From Eutreptiella sp. 'Long Island Sound 2002' (lineage: Eukaryota > Euglenozoa > Euglenophyceae > Eutreptiales > Eutreptiaceae): a stretch of 64,000 bases of DNA. The position numbers and the translations under genes are program-made. Shown one piece after another: positions 36,509-48,828 of the stretch (position 1 is its first letter; each line of letters starts with the position of its first letter). Under the pieces are notes generated by a model. The model did no database searches, was not told where the DNA came from, and worked only from the letters and a program-made list of their open reading frames with translations. The stretch lies in assembly GCA_964036045.1 (NCBI GenBank), contig OZ038398.1, positions 30,573,380 to 30,637,379 on the forward strand, in the 5' to 3' direction.

Positions 36509-36882
36509 TTGACGGAAAATTCTCGGAAAATTCTCGGAAAATTCTCGGAAAATTCTCGGAAAATTCTCGGAGAATCCTCGGCAAATTCTCGGAAAATTCT
36601 CGGAAAATTCTCGGAAAATTCTCGGAAAATTCTGGGAAAAATCTCGGAAAATTCTCGGAAAATTCTCGGAAAATTCTCAGAAAATTCTCGGAAAATTCTC
36701 GGAAAATTCTCGGAAAATTCTCGGAAAATTCTCGGAAAATTGACGGAAAATTCTCGGAAAATTCTCAGAAAATTCTCGGAAAATTCTCCGAAAATTCTCG
36801 GAAAATTCTCGGAAAATTCTCGGAAAATTCTCGGAAAATTCTCGGAAAATTCTCGGAAAATTCTCGGAAAATTCTCGGAAAA
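36509..36882 (+). repeat. 34-mer HOR unit (374 bp)
   Basis: Same framework, GAC at both edges, with CCG replacing the second late CAG. An upstream relative precedes it, so the region 36.3-37.0 kb reads as consecutive 34-mer-type modules. Confidence 0.88.
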
Positions 36883-37718
36883 TTGACGGAAAATTCTCGG
36901 AAAATTCTCGGAAAATTCTCGGAAAATTCTCGGAAAATTCTCGGAGAATCCTCGGCAAATTCTCGGAAAATTCTTGGAAAATTCTCGGAAAATTCTCGGA
37001 AAATTCTGGGAAAAATCTCGGAAAATTCTCGGAAAATTCTCGGAAAATTCTGAGAAAATTCTCGGAAAATTCTCGGAAAATTTTCGGAAAATTCTCGGAA
37101 AATTGACGGAAAATTGACGGAAAATTCTCGGAAAATTCTCAGCAAATTCTCGGAAAATTCTCGGAAAATTCTCAGAAAATTCTCGGAAAATGCTCGGAAA
37201 ATTCTCGGAGAATCCTCGGCAAATTCTCGGAAAATTCTCGGAAAATTCTCGGAAAATTCTCGGAAAATTCTCGGAGAATCCTCGGCAAATTCTCGGAAAA
37301 TTCTTGGAAAATTCTCGGAAAATTCTCGGAAAATTCTGGGAAAAATCTCGGAAAATTCTCGGAAAATTCTCGGAAAATTCTCAGAAAATTCTCGGAAAAT
37401 TCTCGGAAAATTTTCGGAAAATTCTCGGAAAATTCTCGGAAAATTGACGGAAAATTCTCGGAAAATTCTCAGAAAATTCTCGGAAAATTCTCGGAAAATT
37501 CTCGGAAAATTCTCAGAAAATTCTCGGAAAATTCTCGGAAAATTCTCGGAGAATCCTCGGCAAATTCTCCGAAAATTGACGGAAAATTCTCGGGAAATTC
37601 TCAGAAAATTCTCGGAAAATTCTCAGAAAATTCTCGGAAAATTCTCGGAAAATTCTCGGAAAATTCTCGGAAAATTCTCGGAAAATTCTCGGAAAATTCT
37701 CGGAAAATTCTCGGAAAA

Positions 37719-38092
37719 TTGACGGAAAATTCTCGGAAAATTCTCGGAAAATTCTCGGAAAATTCTCGGAAAATTCTCGGAGAATCCTCGGCAAATTCCC
37801 CGAAAATTCTCGGAAAATTCTCGGAAAATTCTCGGAAAATTCTGGGAAAAATCTCGGAAAATTCTCGGAAAATTCTCGGAAAATTCTCAGAAAATTCTCG
37901 GAAAATTCTCGGAAAATGCTCGGAAAATTCTCGGAAAATTCTCGGAAAATTGACGGAAAATTCTCGGAAAATTCTCAGAAAATTCTCGGAAAATTCTCCG
38001 AAAATTCTCGGAAAATTCTCGGAAAATTCTCGGAAAATTCTCGGAAAATTCTCGGAAAATTCTCGGAAAATTCTCGGAAAATTCTCGGAAAA
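37719..38092 (+). repeat. 34-mer HOR unit (374 bp)
   Basis: Same framework. Private changes are TTCCCCGAAAA after GAG/TCC, and a TGCTCGG monomer at 37,918 which creates one of the few ATG triplets of the array. Confidence 0.88.
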
Positions 38093-39950
38093 TTGACGGA
38101 AAATTCTCGGAAAATTCTCGGAAAATTCTCGGAAAATTCTCGGAAAATTCTCGGAGAATCCTCGGCAAATTCTCGGAAAATTCTTGGAAAATTCTCGGAA
38201 AATTCTCGGAAAATTCTGGGAAACATCTCGGAAAATTCTCGGAAAATTCTCGGAAAATTCTCAGAAAATTCTCGGAAAATTCTCGGAAAATTTTCGGAAA
38301 ATTCTCGGAAAATTGACGGAAAATTGACGGAAAATTCTCGGAAAATTCTCAGAAAATTCTCGGAAAATTCTCGGAAAATTCTCAGAAAATTCTCGGAAAA
38401 TTCTCGGAAAATTCTCGGAGAATCCTCGGCAAATTCTCGGAAAATTCTCGGAAAATTCTCGGAAAATTCTCGGAAAATTGACGGAAAATTCTCGGAAAAT
38501 TCTCGGAAAATTCTCGGAAAATTCTCGGAAAATTCTCGGAAAATTCCCGGAAAATTCTCGGAAAATTCTCGGAAAATTCTCGGAAAATTCTCGGAAAATT
38601 CTCGGAAAATTCTCGGAAAATTCTCGGAAAATTCTCGGAAAATTCTCGGAAAATTCTCAGAAAATTCTCGCAAAATTCTCGGAAAATTCTCGGAAAATTC
38701 TCGGAAAATTGACGGAAAATTCTCGGAAAATTCTCGGAAAATTCTCAGAAAATTCTCGGAAAATTCTCAGAAAATTCTCGGAGAATCCTCGGCAAATTCT
38801 CGGAAAATTCTCGGAAAATTCTCGGAAAATTCTCGGAAAATTCTGGGAAAAATCTCGGAAAATTCTCGGAAAATTCTCGGAAAATTCTCAGAAAATTCTC
38901 GGAAAATTCTCGGAAAATTCTCGGAAAATTCTCGGAAAATTCTCGGAAAATTCTCGGAAAATTCTCGGAAAATTCTCGGAAAATTGACGGAAAATTCTCG
39001 GAAAATTCTCGGAAAATTCTCGGAAAATTCTGGGAAAATTCTCGGAGAATCCTCGGCAAATTCTCGGAAAATTCTCGGAAAATTCTCGGAAAATTCTCGG
39101 AAAATTCTCGGAAAATTCTCAGAAAATTCTCGGAAAATTCTCAGAAAATTCTCGGAAAATTCTCGGAAAATTCTCGGAAAATTCTCGGAAAATTCTCGGA
39201 AAATTCTCGGAAAATTCTCGGAAAATTCTCGGAAAATTGACGGGAAATTCTCGGAAAATTCTCGGAAAATTCTCGGAAAATTCTCGGAAAATTCTCGGAG
39301 AATCCTCGGCAAATTCTCGGAAAATTCTCGGAAAATTCTCGGAAAATTCTCGGAAAATTCTGGGAAAAATCTCGGAAAATTCTCGGAAAATTCTCGGAAA
39401 ATTCTCAGAAAATTCTCGGAAAATTCTCGGAAAATTTTCGGAAAATTCTCGGAAAATTCTCGGAAAAATGACGGAAAATTCTCGGAAAATTCTCAGAAAA
39501 TTCTCGGAAAATTCTCGGAAAATTCTCGGAAAATTCTCAGAAAATTCTCGGAAAATTCTCGGAAAATTCTTGGAGAATCTTCGGCAAATTCTCGGAAAAT
39601 TCTCGGAAAATTCTCGGAAAATTCTCGGAAAATTCTGGGAAAAATCTCGGAAAATTCTCGGAAAATTCTCGGAAAATTCTCAGAAAATTCTCGGAAAATT
39701 CTCGGAAAATTCTCGGAAAATTCTCGGAAAATTCTCGGAAAATTCTCGGAAAATTCTCGGAAAATTCTCAGAAAATTCTCGGAAAATTCTCGGAAAATTG
39801 ACGGAAAATTCTCGGAAAATTCTCGGAAAATTCTCGGAAAATTCTCGGAAAATTCTCGTCAAATTCCCGGAAAATTCTCGGAAAATTCTCAGAAAATTCT
39901 CGGAAAATTCTCGGAAAATTCTCGGAAAATTCTCGGAAAATTCTCGGAAA
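37887..39950 (+). repeat. 24,343-bp-offset block, copy 2
   Basis: Counterpart of 13,544-15,600 with constant offset. Differences are isolated substitutions, such as an AACATCTCGG junction near 38,223, a TTCTCGCAAAA monomer near 38,667, a TTGACGGGAAA monomer at 39,237 and ATGACGG instead of TTGACGG at 39,468. Constant offset over about 2 kb shows no net monomer gain or loss since the copying event. Confidence 0.87.
39853..39874 (+). repeat. Rare doublet CGTC/CCC, copy 8 of 8
   Basis: Same doublet; TCTTCGGCAAA is 275 bp upstream, at 39578. This is the 24,343-bp-offset partner of copy 3. None was seen from 40 to 64 kb. Confidence 0.95.
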
Positions 39951-41359
39951 ATTCTCGGAAAATTCTCGGAAAATTCTCGGAAAATTCTCGGAAAATTCTC
40001 GGAAAATTCTCGGAAAATTCTCGGAAAATAGACGGAAAATTCTCGGAAAATTCTGGAAAAATTCTCGGAAAATTCTCGGAAAATTCTCGGAAAATTCTGG
40101 TAAAAATCTCGGAAAATTCTCGGAAAATTCTCGGAAAATTCTCAGAAAATTCTCGGAAAATTCTCGGAAAATTCTCGGAAAATTCTCGGAAAATTCTCGG
40201 AAAATTCTCGGAAAATTCTCGGAAAATTCTCAGAAAATTCTCGGAAAATTCTCGGAAAATTGACGGAAAATTCTCGGAAAATTCTCGGAAAATTCTCGGA
40301 AAATTCTCGGAAAATTCTCGGAAAATTCTCAGAAAATTCTCGGAAAATTGACGGAAAATTCTCGGAAAATTCTCGGAAAATTCTCGGAAAATGTTTGGAA
40401 AATTCTCGGAGAATCCTCGGCAAATTCTCGGAAAATTCTCGGAAAATTCTCGGAAAATTCTCGGAAAATTCTTGGAAAAATCTCGGAAAATTCTCGGAAA
40501 ATTCTCGGAAAATTCTCAGAAAATTCTCGGAAAATTCTCGGAAAATTTTCGGAAAATTCTCCGAAAATTCTCGGAAAATTGACGGAAAATTCTCGGAAAA
40601 TTCTCAGAAAATTCTCGGAAAATTCTCGGAAAATTCTCGGAAAATTCGCAGAAAATTCTGGGAAAATTCTCGGAAAATTCTCGGAGAATCCTCGGCCAAT
40701 TCTCGGAAAATTCTCGGAAAATTCTCGGAAAATTCTCGGAAAATTCTGGGAAAAATCTCGGAAAATTCTCGGAAAATTCTCGGAAAATTCTCAGAAAATT
40801 CTCGGAAAATTCTCGGAAAATTCTCCGAAAATTCTCGGAAAATTCTCGGAAAATTCTCGGAAAATTCTCGGAAAATTCTCAGAAAATTCTCGGAAAATTC
40901 TCCGAAAATTGACGGAAAATTCTCGGAAAATTCTCGGAAAATTCTCGGAAAATTCTCAGAAAATTCTCGGAAAATTCTCGGAAAATTCTCGGAAAATTCT
41001 CGGAAAATTGACGGAAAATTCTCGGAAAATTCTGGGAAAATTCTCAGAAAATTCTCGGAAAATTCTCAGAAAATTCTCGGAGAATCCTCGGCAAATTCTC
41101 GGAAAATTCTCGGAAAATTCTCGGAAAATTCTCGGAAAATTCTGGGAAAAATCTCGGAAAATTCTCGGAAAATTCTCGGAAAATTCTCAGAAAATTCTCG
41201 GAAAATTCTCGGAAAATTCGCGGAAAATTCTCGGAAAATTCTCGGAAAATTCTCGGAAAATTCTCGGAAAATTCTCGGAAAATTGACGGAAAATTCTCGG
41301 AAAATTCTCGGAAAATTCTCGGAAAATTTTTGGAAAATTCTCGGAGAATCCTCGGCAAA

Positions 41360-44270
41360 TTCTCGGAAAATTCTCGGAAAATTCTCGGAAAATTCTCGGA
41401 AAATTCTTGGAAAAATCTCGGAAAATTCTCGGAAAATTCTCGGAAAATTCTCAGAAAATTCTCGGAAAATTCTCGGAAAATCTTCGGAAATTTCTCCGAA
41501 AATTCTCGGAAAATTGACGGAAAATTCTCGGAAAATTCTCAGAAAATTCTCGGAAAATTCTCGGAAAATTCTCGGAAAATTCTCAGAAAATTCTCGGAAA
41601 ATTCTCGGAAAATTCTCGGAGAATCCTCGGCCAATTCTCGGAAAATTCTCGGAAAATTCTCGGAAAATTCTCGGAAAATTCTGGGAAAAATCTCGGAAAA
41701 TTCTCGGAAAATTCTCGGAAAATTCTCAGAAAATTCTCGGAAAATTCTCGGAAAATTCTCGGAAAATTCTCGGAAAATTCTCGGAAAATTCTCGGAAAAT
41801 TCTCGGAAAATTCTCAGAAAATTCTCGGAAAATTCTCGGAAAATTGACGGAAAATTCTCGGAAAATTCTCGGAAAATTCTCGGAAAATTCCCGGAAAATT
41901 CTCGGAAAATTCTCGGAAAATTCTCGGAAAATTCTCGGAAAATTCTCGGAAAATTCTCGGAAAATGCTCGGAAAATTCTCGGAAAATTCTCAGAAAATTC
42001 TCGGAAAATTCTCAGAAAATTCTCGGAGAATCCTCGGCAAATTCTCGGAAAATTCTCGGAAAATTCTCGGAAAATTCTCGGAAAATTCTGGGAAAAATCT
42101 CGGAAAATTCTCGGAAAATTCTCGGAAAATTCTCAGAAAATTCTCGGAAAATTCTCGGAAATCTTTCGGAAAATTCTCGGAAAATTCTCGGAAAATTGAC
42201 GGAAAATTCTCGGAAAATTCTCAGAAAATTCTCGGAAAATTCTCAGAAAATTCTCGGAAAATTCTCGGAAAATTCTCGGAAAATTCTCGGAAAATTCTTG
42301 GAAAATTCCCGGAAAATTCTCGGAAAATTCTCGGAGAATCCTCGGCAAATTCTCGGAAAATTCTCGGAAAATTGTCGGAAAATTCTCGGAAAATTCTGGG
42401 AAAAATCTCGGAAAATTCTCGGAAAATTCTCGGAAAATTCTCAGAAAATTCTCGGAAAATTCTCGGAAAATTCTCGGAAAATTCTCGGAAAATTCTCGGA
42501 AAATTGACGGAAAATTCTCGGAAAATTCTCAGAAAATTCTCGGAAAATTCTCAGAAAATTCTCGGAAAATTCTCGGAAAATTCTCGGAAAATTCTCGGAA
42601 AATTCTCGGAAAATTCTCGGAAAATTCTCGGAAAATTCTCGGAAAATTGACGGAAAATTCTCGGAAAATTCTCGGAAAATTCTCGGAAAATTCTCGGAAA
42701 ATTCTCGGAGAATCCTCGGCAAATTCTCGGAAAATTCTTGGAAAATTCTCGGAAAATTCTCGGAAAGTTCTGGGAAAAATCTCGGAAAATTCTCGGAAAA
42801 TTCACGGAAAATTCTCAGAAAATTCTCGGAAAATTCTCGGAAAATTCTCGGAAAATTCTCGGAAAATTCTCGGAAAATTGACGGAAAATTCTCGGAAAAT
42901 TCTCAGAAAATTCTCGGAAAATTCTCGGAAAATTCTCGGAAAATTCTCAGAAAATTCTCGGAAAATTCTCGGAAAATTCTCGGAGAATCCTCGGCAAATT
43001 CTCGGAAAATTGACGGAAAATTCTCGGAAAATTCTCAGAAAATTCTCGGAAAATTCTCAGAAAATTCTCGGAAAATTCTCGGAAAATTCTCGGAAAATTC
43101 TCGGAAAATTCTCGGAAAATTCTCGGAAAATTCTCGGAAAATTCTCGGAAAATTGACGGAAAATTCTCGGAAAATTCTCGGAAAATTCTCGGAAAATTCT
43201 CGGAAAATTCTCGGAGAATCCTCGGCAAATTCTCCGAAAATTCTCGGAAAATTCTCGGAAAATTCTCGGAAAATTCTGGGAAAAATCTCGGAAAATTCTC
43301 GGAAAATTCTCGGAAAATTCTCAGAAAATTCTCGGAAAATTCTCGGAAAATTCTCGGAAAATTCTCGGAAAATTCTCGGAAAATTGACGGAAAATTCTCG
43401 GAAAATTCTCAGAAAATTCTCGGAAAATTCTCAGAAAATTCTCGGAAAATTCTCGGAAAATTCTCGGAAAATTCTCGGAAAATTCTCGGAAAATTCTCGG
43501 AAAATTCTCGGAAAATTCTCGGAAAATTGACGGAAAATTCTCGGAAAATTCTCGGAAAATTCTCGGAAAATTCTCGGAAAATTCTCGGAGAATCCTCGGC
43601 AAATTCTCGGAAAATTCTTGGAAAATTCTCGGAAAATTCTCGGAAAATTCTGGGAAAAATCTCGGAAAATTCTCGGAAAATTCTCGGAAAATTCTCAGAA
43701 AATTCTCGGAAAATTCTCGGAAAATTTTCGGAAAATTCTCGGAAAATTGACGGAAAATTGACGGAAAATTCTCGGAAAATTCTCAGAAAATTCTCGGAAA
43801 ATTCTCGGAAAATTCTCAGAAAATTCTCGGAAAATTCTCGGAAAATCCTCGGAGAATCCTCGGCAAATTCTCGGAAAATTCTCGGAAAATTCTCCGAAAA
43901 TTCTCGGAAAATTGACGGAAAATTCTCGGAAAATTCTCGGAAAATTCTCGGAAAATTCTCGGAAAATTCTCGGAAAATTCTCGGAAAATTCTCGGAAAAT
44001 TGACGGAAAATTCTCGGAAAATTCTCAGAAAATTCTCGGAAAATTCTCGGAAAATTCTCGGAAAATTCTCGGAAAATTCTCGGAAAATTCTCGGAAAATT
44101 CTCGGAAAATTCTCGGAAAATTCTCGGAGAATCCTCGGCAAATTCTCGGAAAATTCTTGGAAAATTCTCGGAAAATTCTCGGAAAATTCTGGGAAAAATC
44201 TCGGAAAATTCTCGGAAAATTCTCGGAAAATTCTCAGAAAATTCTCGGAAAATTCTCGGAAAATTCTCGG
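41360..44270 (+). repeat. 8,888-bp-offset block, copy 1
   Basis: Recurs at 50,250-53,160 with an exact offset of 8,888 bp (808 monomers). GAC monomers at 43153, 43527, 43912 and 44000 match 52041, 52415, 52800 and 52888, and the CTTTCGG core at 42163 matches 51051. Confidence 0.88.
43153..43526 (+). repeat. 34-mer HOR unit (374 bp)
   Basis: Parsed in full: GAC, con x4, GAG/TCC (43208), CCG, con x3, GGG/ATC (43274), con x2, CAG (43318), con x5, GAC (43384), con, CAG, con, CAG, con x8. The sum is 34 monomers and the next GAC is at 43527. Confidence 0.93.
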
Positions 44271-45638
44271 AAAATTCTCGGAAAATTCTCGGAAAATTCT
44301 CAGAAAATTCTCGGAAAATTCTCGGAAAATTGACGGAAAATTCTCGGAAAATTCTCGGAAAATTCTCGGAAAATTCCCGGAAAATTCTCGGAAAATTCTC
44401 GGAAAATTCTCGGAAAATTCTCGGAAAATTCTCGGAAAATTCTCGGAAAATGCTCGGAAAATTCTCGGAAAATTCTCAGAAAATTCTCGGAAAATTCTCA
44501 GAAAATTCTGAGAGAATCCTCGGCAAATTCTCGGAAAATTCTCGGAAAATTCTCGGAAAATTCTCGGAAAATTCTGGGAAAAATCTCGGAAAATTCTCGG
44601 AAAATTCTCGGAAAATTCTCAGAAAATTCTCGGAAAATTCTCGGAAATCTTTCGGAAAATTCTCGGAAAATTCTCGGAAAATTGACGGAAAATTCTCGGA
44701 AAATTCTCAGAAAATTCTCGGAAAATTCTCAGAAAATTCTCGGAAAATTCTCGGAAAATTCTCGGAAAATTCTCGGAAAATTCTTGGAAAATTCCCGGAA
44801 AATTCTCGGAAAATTCTCGGAGAATCCTCGGCAAATTCTCGGAAAATTCTCGGAAAATTGTCGGAAAATTCTCGGAAAATTCTGGGAAAAATCTCGGAAA
44901 ATTCTCGGAAAATTCTCGGAAAATTCTCAGAAAATTCTCGGAAAATTCTCGGAAAATTCTCGGAAAATTCTCGGAAAATTCTCGGAAAATTGACGGAAAA
45001 TTCTCGGAAAATTCTCAGAAAATTCTCGGAAAATTCTCAGAAAATTCTCGGAAAATTCTCGGAAAATTCTCGGAAAATTCTCGGAAAATTCTCGGAAAAT
45101 TCTCGGAAAATTCTCGGAAAATTCTCGGAAAATTGACGGAAAATTCTCGGAAAATTCTCGGAAAATTCTCGGAAAATTCTCGGAAAATTCTCGGAGAATC
45201 CTCGGCAAATTCTCGGAAAATTCTTGGAAAATTCTCGGAAAATTCTCGGAAAATTCTGGGAAAAATCTCGGAAAATTCTCGGAAAATTCTCGGAAAATTC
45301 TCAGAAAATTCTCGGAAAATTCTCGGAAAATTCTCGGAAAATTCTCGGAAAATTCTCGGAAAATTGACGGAAAATTCTCGGAAAATTCTCAGAAAATTCT
45401 CGGAAAATTCTCGGAAAATTCTCGGAAAATTCTCAGAAAATTCTCGGAAAATTCTCGGAAAATTCTCGGAGAATCCTCGGCAAATTCTCGGAAAATTGAC
45501 GGAAAATTCTCGGAAAATTCTCAGAAAATTCTCGGAAAATTCTCAGAAAATTCTCGGAAAATTCTCGGAAAATTCTCGGAAAATTCTCGGAAAATTCTCG
45601 GAAAATTCTCGGAAAATTCTCGGAAAATTCTCGGAAAA

Positions 45639-46012
45639 TTGACGGAAAATTCTCGGAAAATTCTCGGAAAATTCTCGGAAAATTCTCGGAAAATTCTCGG
45701 AGAATCCTCGGCAAATTCTCCGAAAATTCTCGGAAAATTCTCGGAAAATTCTCGGAAAATTCTGGGAAAAATCTCGGAAAATTCTCGGAAAATTCTCGGA
45801 AAATTCTCAGAAAATTCTCGGAAAATTCTCGGAAAATTCTCGGAAAATTCTCGGAAAATTCTCGGAAAATTGACGGAAAATTCTCGGAAAATTCTCAGAA
45901 AATTCTCGGAAAATTCTCAGAAAATTCTCGGAAAATTCTCGGAAAATTCTCGGAAAATTCTCGGAAAATTCTCGGAAAATTCTCGGAAAATTCTCGGAAA
46001 ATTCTCGGAAAA
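45639..46012 (+). repeat. 34-mer HOR unit (374 bp)
   Basis: Same order as 43153-43526, including CCG directly after GAG/TCC, with the next GAC at 46013. It lies 2,486 bp from that unit. Confidence 0.92.
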
Positions 46013-46353
46013 TTGACGGAAAATTCTCGGAAAATTCTCGGAAAATTCTCGGAAAATTCTCGGAAAATTCTCGGAGAATCCTCGGCAAATTCTCGGAAAA
46101 TTCTTGGAAAATTCTCGGAAAATTCTCGGAAAATTCTGGGAAAAATCTCGGAAAATTCTCGGAAAATTCTCGGAAAATTCTCAGAAAATTCTCGGAAAAT
46201 TCTCGGAAAATTTTCGGAAAATTCTCTGAAAATTGACGGAAAATTGACGGAAAATTCTCGGAAAATTCTCAGAAAATTCTCGGAAAATTCTCGGAAAATT
46301 CTCAGAAAATTCTCGGAAAATTCTCGGAAAATCCTCGGAGAATCCTCGGCAAA

Positions 46354-46363
46354 TTCTCGGAAA
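46354..46363 (+). other. Phase slip: 10-bp monomer (-1 A), absent from sister copies
   Basis: A con monomer with three terminal A, directly after a GAG/TCC doublet. The homologous monomers in the blocks at about 52,755 and 58,885 have four A, so this deletion arose after those copies separated. Confidence 0.95.
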
Positions 46364-48816
46364 TTCTCGGAAAATTCTCCGAAAATTCTCGGAAAATTGA
46401 CGGAAAATTCTCGGAAAATTCTCGGAAAATTCTCGGAAAATTCTCGGAAAATTCTCGGAAAATTCTCGGAAAATTCTCGGAAAATTGACGGAAAATTCTC
46501 GGAAAATTCTCAGAAAATTCTCGGAAAATTCTCGGAAAATTCTCGGAAAATTCTCGGAAAATTCTCGGAAAATTCTCGGAAAATTCTCGGAAAATTCTCG
46601 GAAAATTCTCGGAGAATCCTCGGCAAATTCTCGGAAAATTCTTGGAAAATTCTCGGAAAATTCTCGGAAAATTCTGGGAAAAATCTCGGAAAATTCTCGG
46701 AAAATTCTCGGAAAATTCTCAGAAAATTCTCGGAAAATTCTCGGAAAATTTTCGGAAAATTCTCGGAAAATTGACGGAAAATTGACGGAAAATTCTCGGA
46801 AAATTCTCAGAAAATTCTCGGAAAATTCTCGGAAAATTCTCAGAAAATTCTCGGAAAATTCTTGGAAAATTCTCGGAGAATCCTCGGCAAATTCTCGGAA
46901 AATTCTCGGAAAATTCTCGGAAAATTCTCGGAAAATTCTCGGAGAATCCTCGGCAAATTCTCGGAAAATTCTTGGAAAATTCTCGGAAAATTCTCGGAAA
47001 ATTCTGGGAAAAATCTCGGAAAATTCTCGGAAAATTCTCGGAAAATTCTCAGAAAATTCTCGGAAAATTCTCGGAAAATTTTCGGAAAATTCTCGGAAAA
47101 CTCTCGGAAAATTGACGGAAAATTCTCGGAAAATTCTCAGAAAATTCTCGGAAAATTCTCGGAAAATTCTCGGAAAATTCTCAGAAAATTCTCGGAAAAT
47201 TCTCGGAAAATTCTCGGAGAATCCTCGGCAAATTCTCGGAAAATTGACGGAAAATTCTCGGAAAATTCTCGGAAAATTCTCGGAAAATTCTCGGAAAATT
47301 CTCGGAAAATTCTCGGAAAATTCTCGGAGAATCCTCGGCAAATTCTCGGAAAATTCTCGGAAAATTCTCGGAAAATTCTCGGAAAATTCTGGGAAAAATC
47401 TCGGAAAATTCTCGGAAAATTCTCGGAAAATTCTCAGAAAATTCTCGGAAAATTCTCGGAAAATTCTCGGAAAATTCTCGGCAAATTCTCGGAAAATTGA
47501 CGGAAAATTCTCGGAAAATTCTCAGAAAATTCTCGGAAAATTCTCCGAAAATTCTCGGAAAATTCTCGGAAAATTCTCGGAAAATTCTCGGAAAATTCTC
47601 GGAAAATTCTCGGAAAATTCTCGGAAAATTCTCGGAAAATTGACGGAAAATTCTCGGAAAATTCTCGGAAAATTGTCGGAAAATTCTCGGAAAATTCTCG
47701 GAGAATCCTCGGCAAATTCTCGGAAAATTCTTGGAAAATTCTCGGAAAATTCTCGGAAAATTCTGGGAAAAATCTCGGAAAATTCTCGGAAAATTCTCGG
47801 AAAATTCTCAGAAAATTCTCGGAAAATTCTCGGAAAATTTTCGGAAAATTCTCGGAAAATTGACGGAAAATTGACGGAAAATTCTCGGAAAATTCTCAGA
47901 AAATTCTCGGAAAATTCTCGGAAAATTCTCAGAAAATTCTCGGAAAATTCTCGGAAAATTCTCGGAGAATCCTCGGCAAATTCTCGGAAAATTCTCGGAA
48001 AATTCTCGGAAAATTCTCGGAAAATTGACGGAAAATTCTCGGAAAATTCTCGGAAAATTCTCGGAAAATTCTCGGAAAATTCTCGGAAAATTCCCGGAAA
48101 ATTCTCGGAAAATTCTCGGAAAATTCTCGGAAAATTCTCGGAAAATTCTCGGAAAATTCTCGGAAAATTCTCGGAAAATTCTCGGAAAATTCTCGGAAAA
48201 TTCTCAGAAAATTCTCGGAAAATTCTCGGAAAATTCTCGGAAAATTCTCGGAAAATTGACGGAAAATTCTCGGAAAATTCTCGGAAAATTCTCAGAAAAT
48301 TCTCGGAAAATTCTCAGAAAATTCTCGGAGAATCCTCGGCAAATTCTCGGAAAATTCTCGGAAAATTCTCGGAAAATTCTCGGAAAATTCTGGGAAAAAT
48401 CTCGGAAAATTCTCGGAAAATTCTCGGAAAATTCTCAGAAAATTCTCGGAAAATTCTCGGAAAATTCTCGGAAAATTCTCGGAAAATTCTCGGAAAATTC
48501 TCGGAAAATTCTCGGAAAATTCTCGGAAAATTGACGGAAAATTCCCGGAAAATTCTCGGAAAATTCTCGGAAAATTCTGGGAAAATTCTCGGAGAATCCT
48601 CGGCAAATTGTCGGAAAATTCTCGGAAAATTCTCGGAAAATTCTCGGAAAATTCTGGGAAAAATCTCAGAAAATTCACGGAAAATTCTCGGAAAATTCTC
48701 AGAAAATTCTCGGAAAATTCTCGGAAAATTCTCGGAAAATTCTCGGAAAATTCTCGGAAAATTGACGGAAAATTCTCGGAAAATTCTCAGAAAATTCTCG
48801 GAAAATTCTCAGAAAA

Positions 48817-48828
48817 TTCTCAGAAAAA
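48817..48828 (+). other. Phase slip: 12-bp monomer (+1 A), shared with 62964-62975
   Basis: A CAG monomer with five terminal A. The identical slip exists at 62964-62975, 14,147 bp away, so it predates the macro-duplication. Confidence 0.95.

Larger units (their letters stand above)
44450..47900 (+). repeat. 6.4-kb-offset block, copy 1
   Basis: Recurs at about 50,850-54,300 with offset 6,402 bp (582 monomers), changing to 6,403 bp after the one-base deletion at 46354-46363. It also recurs at 57.0-60.4 kb. The first part (44.6-45.2 kb) matches 42.1-42.7 kb at 2,486 bp (226 monomers). Confidence 0.87.
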
